Of a stretch of 64,000 nt of DNA, positions 1 to 8,663 are shown piece after piece. Made by a program: the position numbers and the translations under genes. The notes below the pieces were generated by a model. The model was given only the letters and a program-made list of their open reading frames with translations, ran no database searches and was not told the origin of the DNA. How positions within the stretch are numbered: the stretch's first letter is position 1; every line of letters begins with the position of its first letter. The stretch is taken from the NCBI RefSeq assembly GCF_028401955.1, contig NZ_JAQOTJ010000005.1:158204-222203 (forward strand), written 5' to 3'. The stretch comes from Bacillus sp. BP-3 (GTDB lineage: Bacteria > Bacillota > Bacilli > Bacillales > Bacillaceae_G).

Positions 1-2468
1 AGACCAATGTTTTGTTCATTCGTAACGGTAATCTGTAAATCTTTCGGATCCTTTACATCAATAACAAATCGATCAGTTAGATCTTGATCACTTAAGCTAC
101 CTCGTAATAACACGTTGAGCGCTAGTGGGGTCGCTGTATTAAATTCATTATTCGGTTCTTTTTCTACAATAGGATCTTCTTCCGTATTTATTCCGCTAAA
201 CACAACATCATATTCAAATTGTCCAGCTGAATTGACACGGTAATTCACGAAATAAGCAGTCAATGTTTTGTATCCGCTCCACTCTTTTTCGGAAAGATGT
301 TTCAGCATGTCATTCGTTGCTTGATTCATCACTTTCCAGTCCGCAGCTTCTCCTTTTGACGCACTTCCTATATATGTTCCTTGTAGTGTAAATGTATTAA
401 AGAATTGTGATTTATTCTTTGTTACCTTCACATCTTTTAACTTTGCTTCATTTGTAATATCCGCCGTAACATCCGAAAGTGCTTTCGGATTATGCTGTGC
501 TAAATAATCATCTGATACTTGCGGAACTGTATACTTATCACGATTATCAATCAGCATTTGCATATAAGATTGGTAGTCTGCATTTAATTGATTATCTCTA
601 CTTAATGCAGAGCGATACGCATCGTAAGCAGGGATATCATTCGCGCGAATTAAATCATGCACTTTATCGAACATATCAGGACGGTTATTATACATATAAG
701 ATTGCAATGCAAACGAATAGTAATAAAAATCCCACGTTCCGTACCTCGCATTTAATGTTTGCTCTGCCGTATATCGTTTCGCTGGGTCATTAGATAATCC
801 ACCAATCATACTTTTACGTGGTACTACGCTATCTAATCGCGTTGAACCTGCAAAGAACTCCGCATTTCCTTCTTCATACCAAGTTAAGCGTTCATTTTGA
901 TACATATCTCCTTGTCCCCATAATCCGGGAACTTCGTATCTTCCCTGTAAATAGTGTGTAAATTCATGACGGAATAATTCTTCTAAACTAAAAATACTTT
1001 GCTGCGGTGTACGTTCATATGTAAAGAACGTTCCAACGTTTTCAATATAAATTCCACCATTATTCGTTTCATAGCCGTACAATTGACGGTTAAATTGATA
1101 TTCATCTGGGCTATTATAAATCACCATCGTTAACACATCATCAGCATGTCCACTTTCGAGCGGCTTATCACTACCAACTATACGATAAAATTGAGATCGG
1201 ACTTCTTTTGCCGCCCAGTATAAACGCTTAATCTTGTCTTCGCTAACTTTATCGCCTGCTTTCAAGATGATTGCCCCGTCATCAAATGTATACGTTTTCG
1301 GTAAATATTTCTTCTTACCATCTTCTCGAATTTGATCTAAATCTATTGTTTTTCCGTTCGCATCTACTCCGCCGTAGTTTGAAGTAATTTGTTCGGCCGC
1401 AACAAAATATTGCTCTCCTAAATATGGATAAATCCGCATCGCTTCTGTCACAACTTGCTGTCCTTTTTCCTGTGTACTATGAAGCTTGCCAAATCGGCCA
1501 GCATAATAAATTCCATTATTAATTAACCATCCGTTTTTGTCTGTCACCGTACCAAGTAGTGCAAAACGATTTATTTCATTAATAAAATTATCAATTTTTC
1601 CATACCACATCGTATCTTTTGGTTCTTTGTTTGTATCATACATATACGATTGAACTTCATAATCAATTCCTCTCATCAATTCATATACAGCATCGCCTTT
1701 TGCCTTCTCCCCAATGAAAGTTGTAAGATCATCGTTATATTGCTTGAAAATCCCACCTGCATATTGAATCACTTCAGCATCAGCTGATGCGTTTCCAATT
1801 AGCTTTCCATACAATGAAATAACTTTGTTTTGTTCCAGTGTACCAAGTTTGAAATTTGGATTTTTCGCAATTGCTTTCAAAGCCGGTAAACATTTATCAT
1901 GATAGCTACGCTCGTTTAGTTTGCTTAATTCATCATGATAAAAACCTAAATAAAATGCTGCACGTAAAGTTTCTCCTAATGTCTCAATTCCTTTTGAATC
2001 ATCTTGCGTATACGTTCGACCTTGTTCTGCTAGTTTATCAATAATCGATTGCATGCGGCTATCATCTTGATAGAACTTGAGACTATCACTATTAAACTGA
2101 AATAACTCCGGAATTTGATACCATTTAATCGTCACAAGAAGATCGGTTAATTGTTTGTTGCTTAATTGATTCAATTCAGCCATTGAATATTTTCTTTCTA
2201 CAACTAGCTGTTTAGCATTCTCGTTTGGCGCTAGTGGACACTGCGATAAATCTGCTAGCTTTAGCCGTTTTGTAAAGGATGCATTTTCTTGTACATTCGA
2301 AGAGTGCGCTATCTCATCAACGGATTGCTGTATTCCTACGGGCTCCATTTGTAATACTTTCTTCGTATTTTTTTCATTTGTCTCTGCTTGAATTTGCAAT
2401 CCATTACATGATATCGTAACAAGCCCCACGCCAAGCATCAGTTTATAAAATTTCGAGTGTTTTGCCAT
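1..2468 (-). CDS. Secreted bacterial collagenase (M9 family), 3' end cut by window edge
   Basis: Zinc metalloprotease predicted to be secreted and to digest collagen. The start at 2468 follows an AGGAG-type ribosome site, and the first ~28 residues look like a signal peptide ending near QAE. The N-terminal activator region is followed by the peptidase domain with the zinc motif HEFTHYLQGR at about residues 501-510 and a downstream EEGNAEF that should carry the glutamate ligand. After the catalytic region the chain passes directly into a PPC-type domain (EPNNEFNTA); no PKD domain is visible, unlike the paralogue at 29807. The C-terminus lies outside the window. The two proteins are clearly similar along the catalytic part. 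No perfect PlcR box was found upstream. Confidence 0.9.
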   Translation of the reverse strand, partial: MAKHSKFYKLMLGVGLVTISCNGLQIQAETNEKNTKKVLQMEPVGIQQSVDEIAHSSNVQENASFTKRLKLADLSQCPLAPNENAKQLVVERKYSMAELNQLSNKQLTDLLVTIKWYQIPELFQFNSDSLKFYQDDSRMQSIIDKLAEQGRTYTQDDSKGIETLGETLRAAFYLGFYHDELSKLNERSYHDKCLPALKAIAKNPNFKLGTLEQNKVISLYGKLIGNASADAEVIQYAGGIFKQYNDDLTTFIGEKAKGDAVYELMRGIDYEVQSYMYDTNKEPKDTMWYGKIDNFINEINRFALLGTVTDKNGWLINNGIYYAGRFGKLHSTQEKGQQVVTEAMRIYPYLGEQYFVAAEQITSNYGGVDANGKTIDLDQIREDGKKKYLPKTYTFDDGAIILKAGDKVSEDKIKRLYWAAKEVRSQFYRIVGSDKPLESGHADDVLTMVIYNSPDEYQFNRQLYGYETNNGGIYIENVGTFFTYERTPQQSIFSLEELFRHEFTHYLQGRYEVPGLWGQGDMYQNERLTWYEEGNAEFFAGSTRLDSVVPRKSMIGGLSNDPAKRYTAEQTLNARYGTWDFYYYSFALQSYMYNNRPDMFDKVHDLIRANDIPAYDAYRSALSRDNQLNADYQSYMQMLIDNRDKYTVPQVSDDYLAQHNPKALSDVTADITNEAKLKDVKVTKNKSQFFNTFTLQGTYIGSASKGEAADWKVMNQATNDMLKHLSEKEWSGYKTLTAYFVNYRVNSAGQFEYDVVFSGINTEEDPIVEKEPNNEFNTATPLALNVLLRGSLSDQDLTDRFVIDVKDPKDLQITVTNEQNIG

Positions 2469-2706
2469 ACTATTTTCTCCTTTTTAAAAATAATGAAAAT
2501 TCTGAATTTTTAAACTAAAAACTTATATATATATCTTTATTAACAACAGTTTCCCCCAGTTATGTCCGTAGAATCAGTGGCCTATATTTTCAATAAGCAT
2601 TCTCTTATTACAGCTACTGCTAAATCCCCCTCCTTCCTTAGTTCATATAAGCAAGAACTGTGCCAATGTGTACTTTCACAAAACAGACGCATTTCAACCG
2701 TAATTA

Positions 2707-2753
2707 TCAAATAATTTATACACTCATAATTTAGTCATGTATAAATTATTTGA
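2707..2753. repeat. 16-bp perfect inverted repeat upstream of collagenase
   Basis: TCAAATAATTTATACA (2707-2722) is repeated as its exact reverse complement at 2738-2753 across a 15-nt spacer. It lies about 240 bp upstream of the collagenase start in the 650-bp gap 2469-3118. No T-run follows, so a terminator is unlikely. It could be an operator or the vestige of a mobile element. Confidence 0.6.
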
Positions 2754-3007
2754 CATAAAAACTCTCTGCTTTCTGAAGCTAATTATTCTATTGGAATAAA
2801 ATTTGTCAAATTATCGAAAAATGTCGAATTAATAAGAATATTGTCTTTTTTTCGTTGATTTATTTTATTATTAATGATACACTCATATCATAAAGAAAGA
2901 GAGAAACGAAAAAACCCTTCAGCTTTAAAGTTTTCCGAAAATTGAGTATTTAACCATTTTACTGTTCACTTCCATGCTTGTGTTTCTCCTACTCTTTCTT
3001 TTTAGCG

Positions 3008-3043
3008 CCCCCCTTATCAAGCTACCCTTCTTGATAAGGGGGG
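3008..3043. repeat. 14-bp GC-rich hairpin
   Basis: CCCCCCTTATCAAG is followed after 8 nt by its exact complement CTTGATAAGGGGGG. The stem is very stable for this AT-rich gap and has no T-run on either strand, so its role is unclear. Nothing else recognisable was seen in 2754-3007. Confidence 0.6.
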
Positions 3044-3070
3044 ATTTGTGTATAAAATCCTTGTTCATTA

Positions 3071-3107
3071 AAAAAAGCACTTTTGAAAATTTCATAAGTG
3101 CTTTTTT
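3071..3107. terminator. Bidirectional Rho-independent terminator
   Basis: AAAAAAGCACTT is paired with AAGTGCTTTTTT around a short loop, with A and T runs on both sides. It lies just downstream of the minus-strand gene that ends at 3119. Confidence 0.8.
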
Positions 3108-3118
3108 TGATGAACAAA

Positions 3119-3571
3119 TTATCGATTCATAAATTGCATTCCTATATCTGTTGCATCTTCTTTATTTAAGTGATAAATCGTTTTGTTTCCAACACATTGA
3201 ACATAAGCTTCGGCATAGTATGGTTCAACGTTAAACAATACTACATTAAATGTAATTTTTTTCCCGTCATCTAACACAAAATCAATTTTACGGTGCGAAG
3301 ATTGTTCAAAAAATCTCTTCTTGAAAAATTCTTTTTGTGTTACCACTTTTTTTGAACTGATTAACTTTTGAAATACATCTCTCGCCTCTTGGCCGCCATC
3401 TGTAATCATACCTTCAGCAACCGAATCTGTTTCTAAATATTGTACCTTTGATATCATATCAGATGTTAGCGCTACTTTATCTTCATGCTCTATTAAAAAG
3501 ATATACATACATAACGGAACGAGTATAAATAATAATCCTAAAATAAATATGCCTATTTTTTTCTTATTCAT
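3119..3571 (-). CDS. Small membrane-anchored protein downstream of the BceAB-type transporter
   Basis: A 150-residue protein not recognised as a named family. Residues 7-27 form one strongly hydrophobic segment (IGIFILGLLFILVPLCMYIF) flanked by N-terminal lysines, so it should be membrane-anchored with the remainder outside the cytoplasm. The rest is a mixed soluble domain with two late cysteine/tyrosine-rich stretches around YYAEAYVQCVG. It reads in the same direction as the ABC transporter genes upstream, but a terminator (3636-3666) separates them, so it probably has its own promoter. Whether it serves the transporter is only suggested by position. Confidence 0.7.
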   Translation of the reverse strand: MNKKKIGIFILGLLFILVPLCMYIFLIEHEDKVALTSDMISKVQYLETDSVAEGMITDGGQEARDVFQKLISSKKVVTQKEFFKKRFFEQSSHRKIDFVLDDGKKITFNVVLFNVEPYYAEAYVQCVGNKTIYHLNKEDATDIGMQFMNR

Positions 3572-3635
3572 TTTCTAGAACCTCCTCGTGTAATCGCTTT
3601 ATAACAGGTTTAATACGTTACATTCTTGTAGATGT

Positions 3636-3666
3636 AAAAAATACCGAGCGCTGGTGCTCGGTATTT
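3636..3666 (-). terminator. Terminator of the bceAB-like operon
   Basis: On the minus strand AAATACCGAGC pairs with GCTCGGTATTT and is followed by T residues, a few bases after the permease stop at 3675. Confidence 0.8.
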
Positions 3667-3674
3667 CCCAAATC

Positions 3675-5516
3675 CTATTCCTCTTTTGGAAGAACAATTC
3701 CTTTATACAATTGAACTGTAATAAAATAATAGATTGTATAAATGACTACGAAAATGACAATTGGAAGCCAAATACGGAAATATGGATTAATTAAGATGAA
3801 GCTAAAAATATTCATTCCGATTAATACGTGCACAATCCCGATTATCGCAGGGAATAAGAATACTAAGAACAATTCTTTATAAATTGACTTCGTTAACAAC
3901 TCACGACGTACACCAATTTTACGAAGCATGTTGTAACGTGTAATATCTTTTGATGCTCCGGATAGGATTTTAAACATTAAACAGCTTGCCATCATTGCTA
4001 AGAATGCAATTCCTAGGAAGAAGCCCATAAATACGGTTCCGCTCGCAATGCCATAAAATCCAGTATACATCGCGTATTTCGTTGCTAAATCATCTGCTTT
4101 TACATCTTTATGTTTCTTTAGTTGCAACTCATCAAGTTTTTTCCACTCATTTTTGTGTGCAATAAAATCATCTGTTTTTCCAATGAAGACAATGCCTTCT
4201 GTTCCTTTTACTTCATTGTACATCTTCTGATCGACAATTTTAATCGCTTGATTGCGGTATAAATAAAATGGCTGAATACTTCTTAGCGCCTCATCCCATT
4301 TTTCTGGGATTGCTACTGCTTTTTCTTGACTACCTTTTGAAACGGCACCTACAGGAAGATCTCCTGAAACACGTTTGAATTTACCAAAACTTTCTTTTCC
4401 TACACCATCATGTACTAATGGGGGGTGTTTCTCTAAATCTTCTTTTAAATAATAAACAAACTTATCATCGACTTTATAACGATATTCATTTTTCTCATTG
4501 AATGTAATACCATTTAATATTTTCTTCTCTTCTGCTGTTGGGTTATGAATGACCGAATCATATATTTCAGCACCATCAACCATCATCATAATGTTATTTT
4601 TAAATGCCATACCACCAGAAATAGCCCCTGCACCAAGTGCAACTAACATTGCTACCGTTGCTAACACTCTCGTTAAACTGTTAATACGAAAGTTTAGCTG
4701 TGCAAATGTAAAGGCATTAAGCCCTTTTTCGCTTCGCTTTTTATTACTTTTCAGCTTTTTGATCACAAGCGGAAGGACAGAAGCAAACAACATATACGTT
4801 CCAGCTGTTGTTGTAATCAATGCAATGATGATACCCACTTGTTGTAATTTGTCCATATAAATCATAGAAGCATAACCAATTGCTAATAAGATTAGTGCAA
4901 GGAATGCAACAACAACAGTCATTTTTCCTTTTACAGTAACGCGCTCTGCTTGCGCATCTGCATGTACAAGTTGCAATACTGAAATACGTGATAATTTAAT
5001 ACTATTCATAATTGCTGATAACACAAATAATGCAACGAAGAAGATACAAGTAACCGTCATCGATGGGACATAAAATGCATGATAACCGTCCGCATGAAAC
5101 TCCAGCTGCTTCATAAGTAACTGACCGATTCCTTGTGCTAGCCCTGCACCAACTACAATCCCGATTATAAGAGATGCGAATCCAATTACAATTGTTTCTA
5201 TAAACATAAGCAATGTAACCTTACGCTTTTTTGCTCCTAACATCATATACATACCGAACTCTTTTTGACGAAGAGATAATAAGAACGAATTCGCATATAA
5301 AATATAGAAAAACGTTATAATTGCTAATAAAAATGAACCAGCATGAAAGACAAATCCAATTGCACTAATCACGGAATTAGATTCAAGAAACGCTTTATTC
5401 AGTGCAAGCGTTTGGAACATATAAAAAATAGAAATTGACATAACAAGACCAGTTAGTAAAACGATATAGTCTTTCAGTTTACTTTTCAGTCCTGACATAG
5501 AAAGCTTAAATAACAT
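3675..5516 (-). CDS. BceB-type ABC transporter permease
   Basis: A 613-residue FtsX-family permease. It begins with a transmembrane helix (DYIVLLTGLVMSISIFYMF), continues with helix pairs to about residue 300, then has a ~200-residue extracellular domain (about 310-500) before three C-terminal helices. This ten-helix plan with one large outer domain is typical of BceB/BraE permeases, which sense and detoxify cell-wall-active peptides such as bacitracin or lantibiotics. It starts behind an AGGAGAGG site 16 bp after the ATPase gene, so the two are cotranscribed. Family assignment is strong; the actual drug cannot be told from sequence. Confidence 0.88.
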   Translation of the reverse strand: MLFKLSMSGLKSKLKDYIVLLTGLVMSISIFYMFQTLALNKAFLESNSVISAIGFVFHAGSFLLAIITFFYILYANSFLLSLRQKEFGMYMMLGAKKRKVTLLMFIETIVIGFASLIIGIVVGAGLAQGIGQLLMKQLEFHADGYHAFYVPSMTVTCIFFVALFVLSAIMNSIKLSRISVLQLVHADAQAERVTVKGKMTVVVAFLALILLAIGYASMIYMDKLQQVGIIIALITTTAGTYMLFASVLPLVIKKLKSNKKRSEKGLNAFTFAQLNFRINSLTRVLATVAMLVALGAGAISGGMAFKNNIMMMVDGAEIYDSVIHNPTAEEKKILNGITFNEKNEYRYKVDDKFVYYLKEDLEKHPPLVHDGVGKESFGKFKRVSGDLPVGAVSKGSQEKAVAIPEKWDEALRSIQPFYLYRNQAIKIVDQKMYNEVKGTEGIVFIGKTDDFIAHKNEWKKLDELQLKKHKDVKADDLATKYAMYTGFYGIASGTVFMGFFLGIAFLAMMASCLMFKILSGASKDITRYNMLRKIGVRRELLTKSIYKELFLVFLFPAIIGIVHVLIGMNIFSFILINPYFRIWLPIVIFVVIYTIYYFITVQLYKGIVLPKEE

Positions 5517-5532
5517 ACCTACCTCTCCTTTC

Positions 5533-6294
5533 TTACGCTTTTTGTGTGCCTATATCAGCAAGCACATCTAAAATTTCTTTATAGAATTCTTCACGTGTAC
5601 CCTTGCGGTGAATTTCTTTATATAACTCACCATCTTGGATAAATAAAATACGTCGGCAATAACTTGCACTATACGGATCATGTGTAACCATCATAATAGA
5701 AACACCTTGTTCTTCATTTAAGCTTGTCATCGCATCTAGCAAACTTGTTGCGTTTTTAGAATCCAGTGCTCCGGTTGGCTCGTCACCTAAAATAATGGCA
5801 GGTTCATGTACAAGTGCACGTGCCGCCGCTGAACGTTGTTTTTGTCCACCAGATACTTCAGATGGATATTTTTGAAGAATCTCTGAAATCCCTAGCATTT
5901 CTGCTACCTTCTCCACTTTCGGTCCAATCTTTCTTGAAGAAACGCCTTGCAGTGAAAGAGGCAGTGCAATGTTTTCATAAATTGATAGATTTTCTAGTAA
6001 GTTAAAATCTTGGAATATGAATCCTAATTTTTGTGAACGGAAATCAGATAATTCTCCTTGCTTCATTTTTGTAATATCTGTACCTGCAATTTCAACAATG
6101 CCGTCCGTCGCCTTATCTAATGTTGAAATAACATTTAATAATGTTGTTTTCCCAGAACCAGATGGTCCCATAATCCCAACAAATTCACCTTCTTGAATAG
6201 AGAATGATACGCCTTTTAATGCATGTGATTGGCTCTCACCTTTTTTACCGTATACTTTTTGAATATTTTTCACGTCTACAACTGGTGTTTTCAT
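5533..6294 (-). CDS. BceA-type ABC transporter ATPase
   Basis: A 253-residue ATP-binding subunit for the permease downstream. It shows Walker A GPSGSGKTT (about residues 43-51), Q-loop FQDFNLL, the signature SGGQKQR, Walker B IILGDEPTGALDS and an H-loop VTHDPYSA. The family is the MacB/LolD-like ATPases that pair with FtsX-type permeases. The start at 6294 has a well-placed AGGAGG. In Bacillus such pairs normally lie beside a BceRS sensor kinase and regulator; none is found here, but a BceR-like operator lies upstream at 6378-6391. Confidence 0.9.
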   Translation of the reverse strand: MKTPVVDVKNIQKVYGKKGESQSHALKGVSFSIQEGEFVGIMGPSGSGKTTLLNVISTLDKATDGIVEIAGTDITKMKQGELSDFRSQKLGFIFQDFNLLENLSIYENIALPLSLQGVSSRKIGPKVEKVAEMLGISEILQKYPSEVSGGQKQRSAAARALVHEPAIILGDEPTGALDSKNATSLLDAMTSLNEEQGVSIMMVTHDPYSASYCRRILFIQDGELYKEIHRKGTREEFYKEILDVLADIGTQKA

Positions 6295-6377
6295 ATAAAT
6301 CCTCCTGTACTTTGTTTTCCTGTTCCTATTTTGTACCTTTCAGTCATTAGCTACCATTGATTAAACTTACATTTTGC

Positions 6378-6391
6378 TTACACTTTTGTAA
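6378..6391. promoter_or_regulatory. Candidate BceR-type operator
   Basis: TTACACTTTTGTAA is a perfect TTACA-N4-TGTAA inverted repeat 84 bp upstream of the ATPase start. BceR-like regulators are known to bind an inverted repeat of the TNACA-N4-TGTAA type, so the transporter may be switched on in trans by a distant BceRS-like system. Confidence 0.5.
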
Positions 6392-6401
6392 TGTTGAAAA
6401 A

Positions 6402-6429
6402 ATAAAACCAGGTCATCTTTCGACCTGGC
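6402..6429 (-). terminator. Terminator after the 49-residue gene
   Basis: Minus-strand stem CCAGGTC/GACCTGG with a 7-nt loop is followed by TTTTATTTTTTC, directly after the stop codon at 6430. Confidence 0.8.
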
Positions 6430-6579
6430 TTACTCAGATTGCTTTGATTTTTGCGGTTGTCCTTTTTTACGATTTCTTTGCTTTGCTTGTACTACTGGAT
6501 CTAATTCATTTGAAAACTCAGCGTTATTTCCATTTTGTGTTTTTTGCTCTGGGTTATTTTGATCTGAACGTGTTGCCAT
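6430..6579 (-). CDS. Small hydrophilic protein, 49 residues
   Basis: Encodes MATRSDQNNPEQ... ending QPQKSKQSE, rich in Gln, Asn, Lys and Arg, with no hydrophobic segment. The ribosome site GGAGTG lies at a good distance and a terminator follows immediately. It is read in the same direction as ytzC 15 bp upstream. The composition recalls small spore-associated proteins of Bacillus, but I do not recognise the family and no function is claimed. Confidence 0.6.
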   Translation of the reverse strand: MATRSDQNNPEQKTQNGNNAEFSNELDPVVQAKQRNRKKGQPQKSKQSE

Positions 6580-6594
6580 TTCAATCACTCCTTA

Positions 6595-6858
6595 TTAATG
6601 CGGTGTAATAATCATTTGGTGTTGTAATTGTCGTATTGCCATACGCGCACGATTTAATTGTTCACGTTGCTCATCATTTGCATAGTGCTGCATCGTTTGC
6701 ATCTCATTGTAAGATTGTTCTAATTGAAGCTGAGCATCAGAATATTCCATCGTATTGTAATGTTCTTGTCTCATTCCAATTTCTAATTGTTCTTTTGCAT
6801 ACTCCATTGCTTTTTGTGCATTTTGAATACATGCTTCCAGTGATTCACGTTCTGCCAT
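6595..6858 (-). CDS. ytzC: YtzC-like protein (DUF2524)
   Basis: An 87-residue, mostly helical, Gln/Glu-rich protein (MAERESLEACIQNAQKAMEYAKEQ...) with heptad-like spacing that suggests a coiled coil. In B. subtilis a protein of this size sits beside ytqA and ytqB, as here, and this supports the name. It is transcribed divergently from ytqA and has a GGAGG ribosome site. Its role is unknown. Confidence 0.7.
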   Translation of the reverse strand: MAERESLEACIQNAQKAMEYAKEQLEIGMRQEHYNTMEYSDAQLQLEQSYNEMQTMQHYANDEQREQLNRARMAIRQLQHQMIITPH

Positions 6859-6961
6859 TATTGTTCCTCCTTACCTATATTCTCCTTTAGCTTGTCCGTT
6901 CTATATGAACCTTATGAGTATGTTATAATGATTTTTGCTCATATCATTGAGGAGGAATAAC

Positions 6962-7921
6962 ATGAAAGTCCAAAATCCTTTCCCATATTCAAATGACAAT
7001 AAGCGTTACCATACGTGGAACTACCATCTACGCGGGCATTTCGGCGAGAAAATCTTTAAAGTTTCCTTAGATGCTGGATTTGACTGCCCAAACCGTGATG
7101 GCACAGTTGCTTACGGCGGCTGTACATTTTGTAGTGCGGCTGGTTCTGGCGATTTTGCCGGTGACCGCCGTGATGATGTTGTTACGCAATATCATGAAAT
7201 GAAAGAAAAAATGCATACAAAATGGAAAGATGGTAAGTGTATTGCCTATTTCCAGGCTTATACGAATACACACGCTCCTGTTGAGGTGCTAAAAGAAAAA
7301 TTTGAACCTCTTTTACAAGAAGAAGGTGTTGTTGGTCTTTCTATCGCTACAAGGCCAGACTGCTTACCTGATGATGTTGTCGAATATTTAGCTGATTTAA
7401 ATAAACGTACGTACCTTTGGGTCGAGCTTGGCTTGCAAACTGTACATGAACGTACAGCGCTTCTGATTAACCGCGCTCACGATTATCCTTTATATGTAGA
7501 AGGTGTCAATAAACTTCGTAAGCATAATATTAACGTGTGCTCACATATCATTAACGGTCTCCCACTTGAAGACTATGACATGATGATGGAAACAGCACGC
7601 GAAGTCGCAAAGCTTGATATTCAAGGGATTAAAATTCATTTGCTGCACTTATTAAAAGGAACGCCTATGGTAAAGCAATATGAAAAAGGACAACTACAAT
7701 TTCTGTCTCTTGAAGATTACGTAAATCTCGTTGTTGATCAGCTTGAAATCATTCCATCAGATGTCATCGTGCACCGCATCACAGGTGACGGTCCACCCGA
7801 CTTAATGATCGGTCCGATGTGGAGCTTGAACAAGTGGGAAGTATTAAATGCAATTGATGCTGAATTTGTACGCCGCGGCAGCTGGCAAGGCAAATATGCA
7901 AATGAGGTGAAGCCAGTATGA
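6962..7921 (+). CDS. ytqA: Radical SAM enzyme YtqA/MnmL for tRNA wobble uridine
   Basis: A 319-residue radical SAM protein. The cluster cysteines are in CPNRDGTVAYGGCTFC near residues 38-53, followed by glycine-rich and SIATRPDC elements. In B. subtilis YtqA (MnmL) is reported to act in making mnm5s2U at tRNA position 34, working before the methyltransferase YtqB (MnmM). The start was set at 6962 because GAGGAGG lies 7 bp upstream; an in-frame TTG at 6935 has no such site. Its stop overlaps the ytqB start (ATGA), which indicates translational coupling and supports a shared pathway. Confidence 0.9.
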   Translation: MKVQNPFPYSNDNKRYHTWNYHLRGHFGEKIFKVSLDAGFDCPNRDGTVAYGGCTFCSAAGSGDFAGDRRDDVVTQYHEMKEKMHTKWKDGKCIAYFQAYTNTHAPVEVLKEKFEPLLQEEGVVGLSIATRPDCLPDDVVEYLADLNKRTYLWVELGLQTVHERTALLINRAHDYPLYVEGVNKLRKHNINVCSHIINGLPLEDYDMMMETAREVAKLDIQGIKIHLLHLLKGTPMVKQYEKGQLQFLSLEDYVNLVVDQLEIIPSDVIVHRITGDGPPDLMIGPMWSLNKWEVLNAIDAEFVRRGSWQGKYANEVKPV

Positions 7922-8490
7922 AGCTAGAACGCATCTTACCTTTTGCTCGTACGCTGCTAGAGCGAGCAGTGAAAGAAGGAGATTACGCCGTTGACGCAAC
8001 GCTAGGCAACGGTCATGATACGTGCTTTTTAGCAGAGCTTGTCGGCGAAAACGGAAAAGTATTTGGCTTCGATATTCAAGAAGAAGCTATCACAAACTCA
8101 AGCGCACGGCTACAAGAAAAGGGATTAAACGAGCGTGCTGTTCTTATTCATGATAGCCACGATACATTAACAGCTGTATTACCAGAAGACACAAAAGGAA
8201 AAGTAACAGGAGCGATTTTTAACTTAGGCTACCTTCCTGGTGGTGATAAAAGCATTGTCACGAAACCAAACTCAACTCTTTCTGCCTTGCAGCAGCTATT
8301 AGAATTTATGGCACCAGAAGGAATCATCGTCCTTGTCATTTATCACGGACATCCTGAAGGACAGACAGAACGCGATGCCGTTGTCAGATTTGCAGAACAG
8401 CTAGAACAAAAAGAAGCACACGTACTAAAGTACGAATTTATGAACCAACAAAATAACCCGCCATTTATTGTGGCGATTGAGAAAAGATAG
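7918..8490 (+). CDS. ytqB: tRNA methyltransferase YtqB/MnmM
   Basis: A 190-residue class I SAM-dependent methyltransferase. Motif I is DATLGNGHDTCFLAELVG (about residues 22-39), followed by the acidic FGFDIQEEAI and a motif IV-like FNLGYLPGGDKS. The B. subtilis orthologue (MnmM) methylates the aminomethyl group to complete mnm5s2U at the tRNA wobble position. It overlaps ytqA by 4 bp. The length matches the family. A terminator follows at 8561-8589. Confidence 0.9.
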   Translation: MKLERILPFARTLLERAVKEGDYAVDATLGNGHDTCFLAELVGENGKVFGFDIQEEAITNSSARLQEKGLNERAVLIHDSHDTLTAVLPEDTKGKVTGAIFNLGYLPGGDKSIVTKPNSTLSALQQLLEFMAPEGIIVLVIYHGHPEGQTERDAVVRFAEQLEQKEAHVLKYEFMNQQNNPPFIVAIEKR

Positions 8491-8560
8491 AACAAGCGCT
8501 GCGTCAATATATCGGTGCTTTTTGAAATATATCGGCGCTTCGACATGAATACACCAACAA

Positions 8561-8589
8561 AAATACGTGCATACTGCGCGTATTTTTTT
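8561..8589 (+). terminator. Terminator of ytqA-ytqB
   Basis: AAATACGTGC pairs with GCGCGTATTT (one G-T pair) around ATACT, followed by a T-run. Just upstream (8506-8538) the short phrase ATATATCGGYGCTT occurs twice. Confidence 0.75.
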
Positions 8590-8663
8590 ATTTTCTAAGA
8601 AGGATTCTCTAACTCAAAACAAGAATTTCTATATCCGAATGAAAACAAAGGGGATGAACAACA

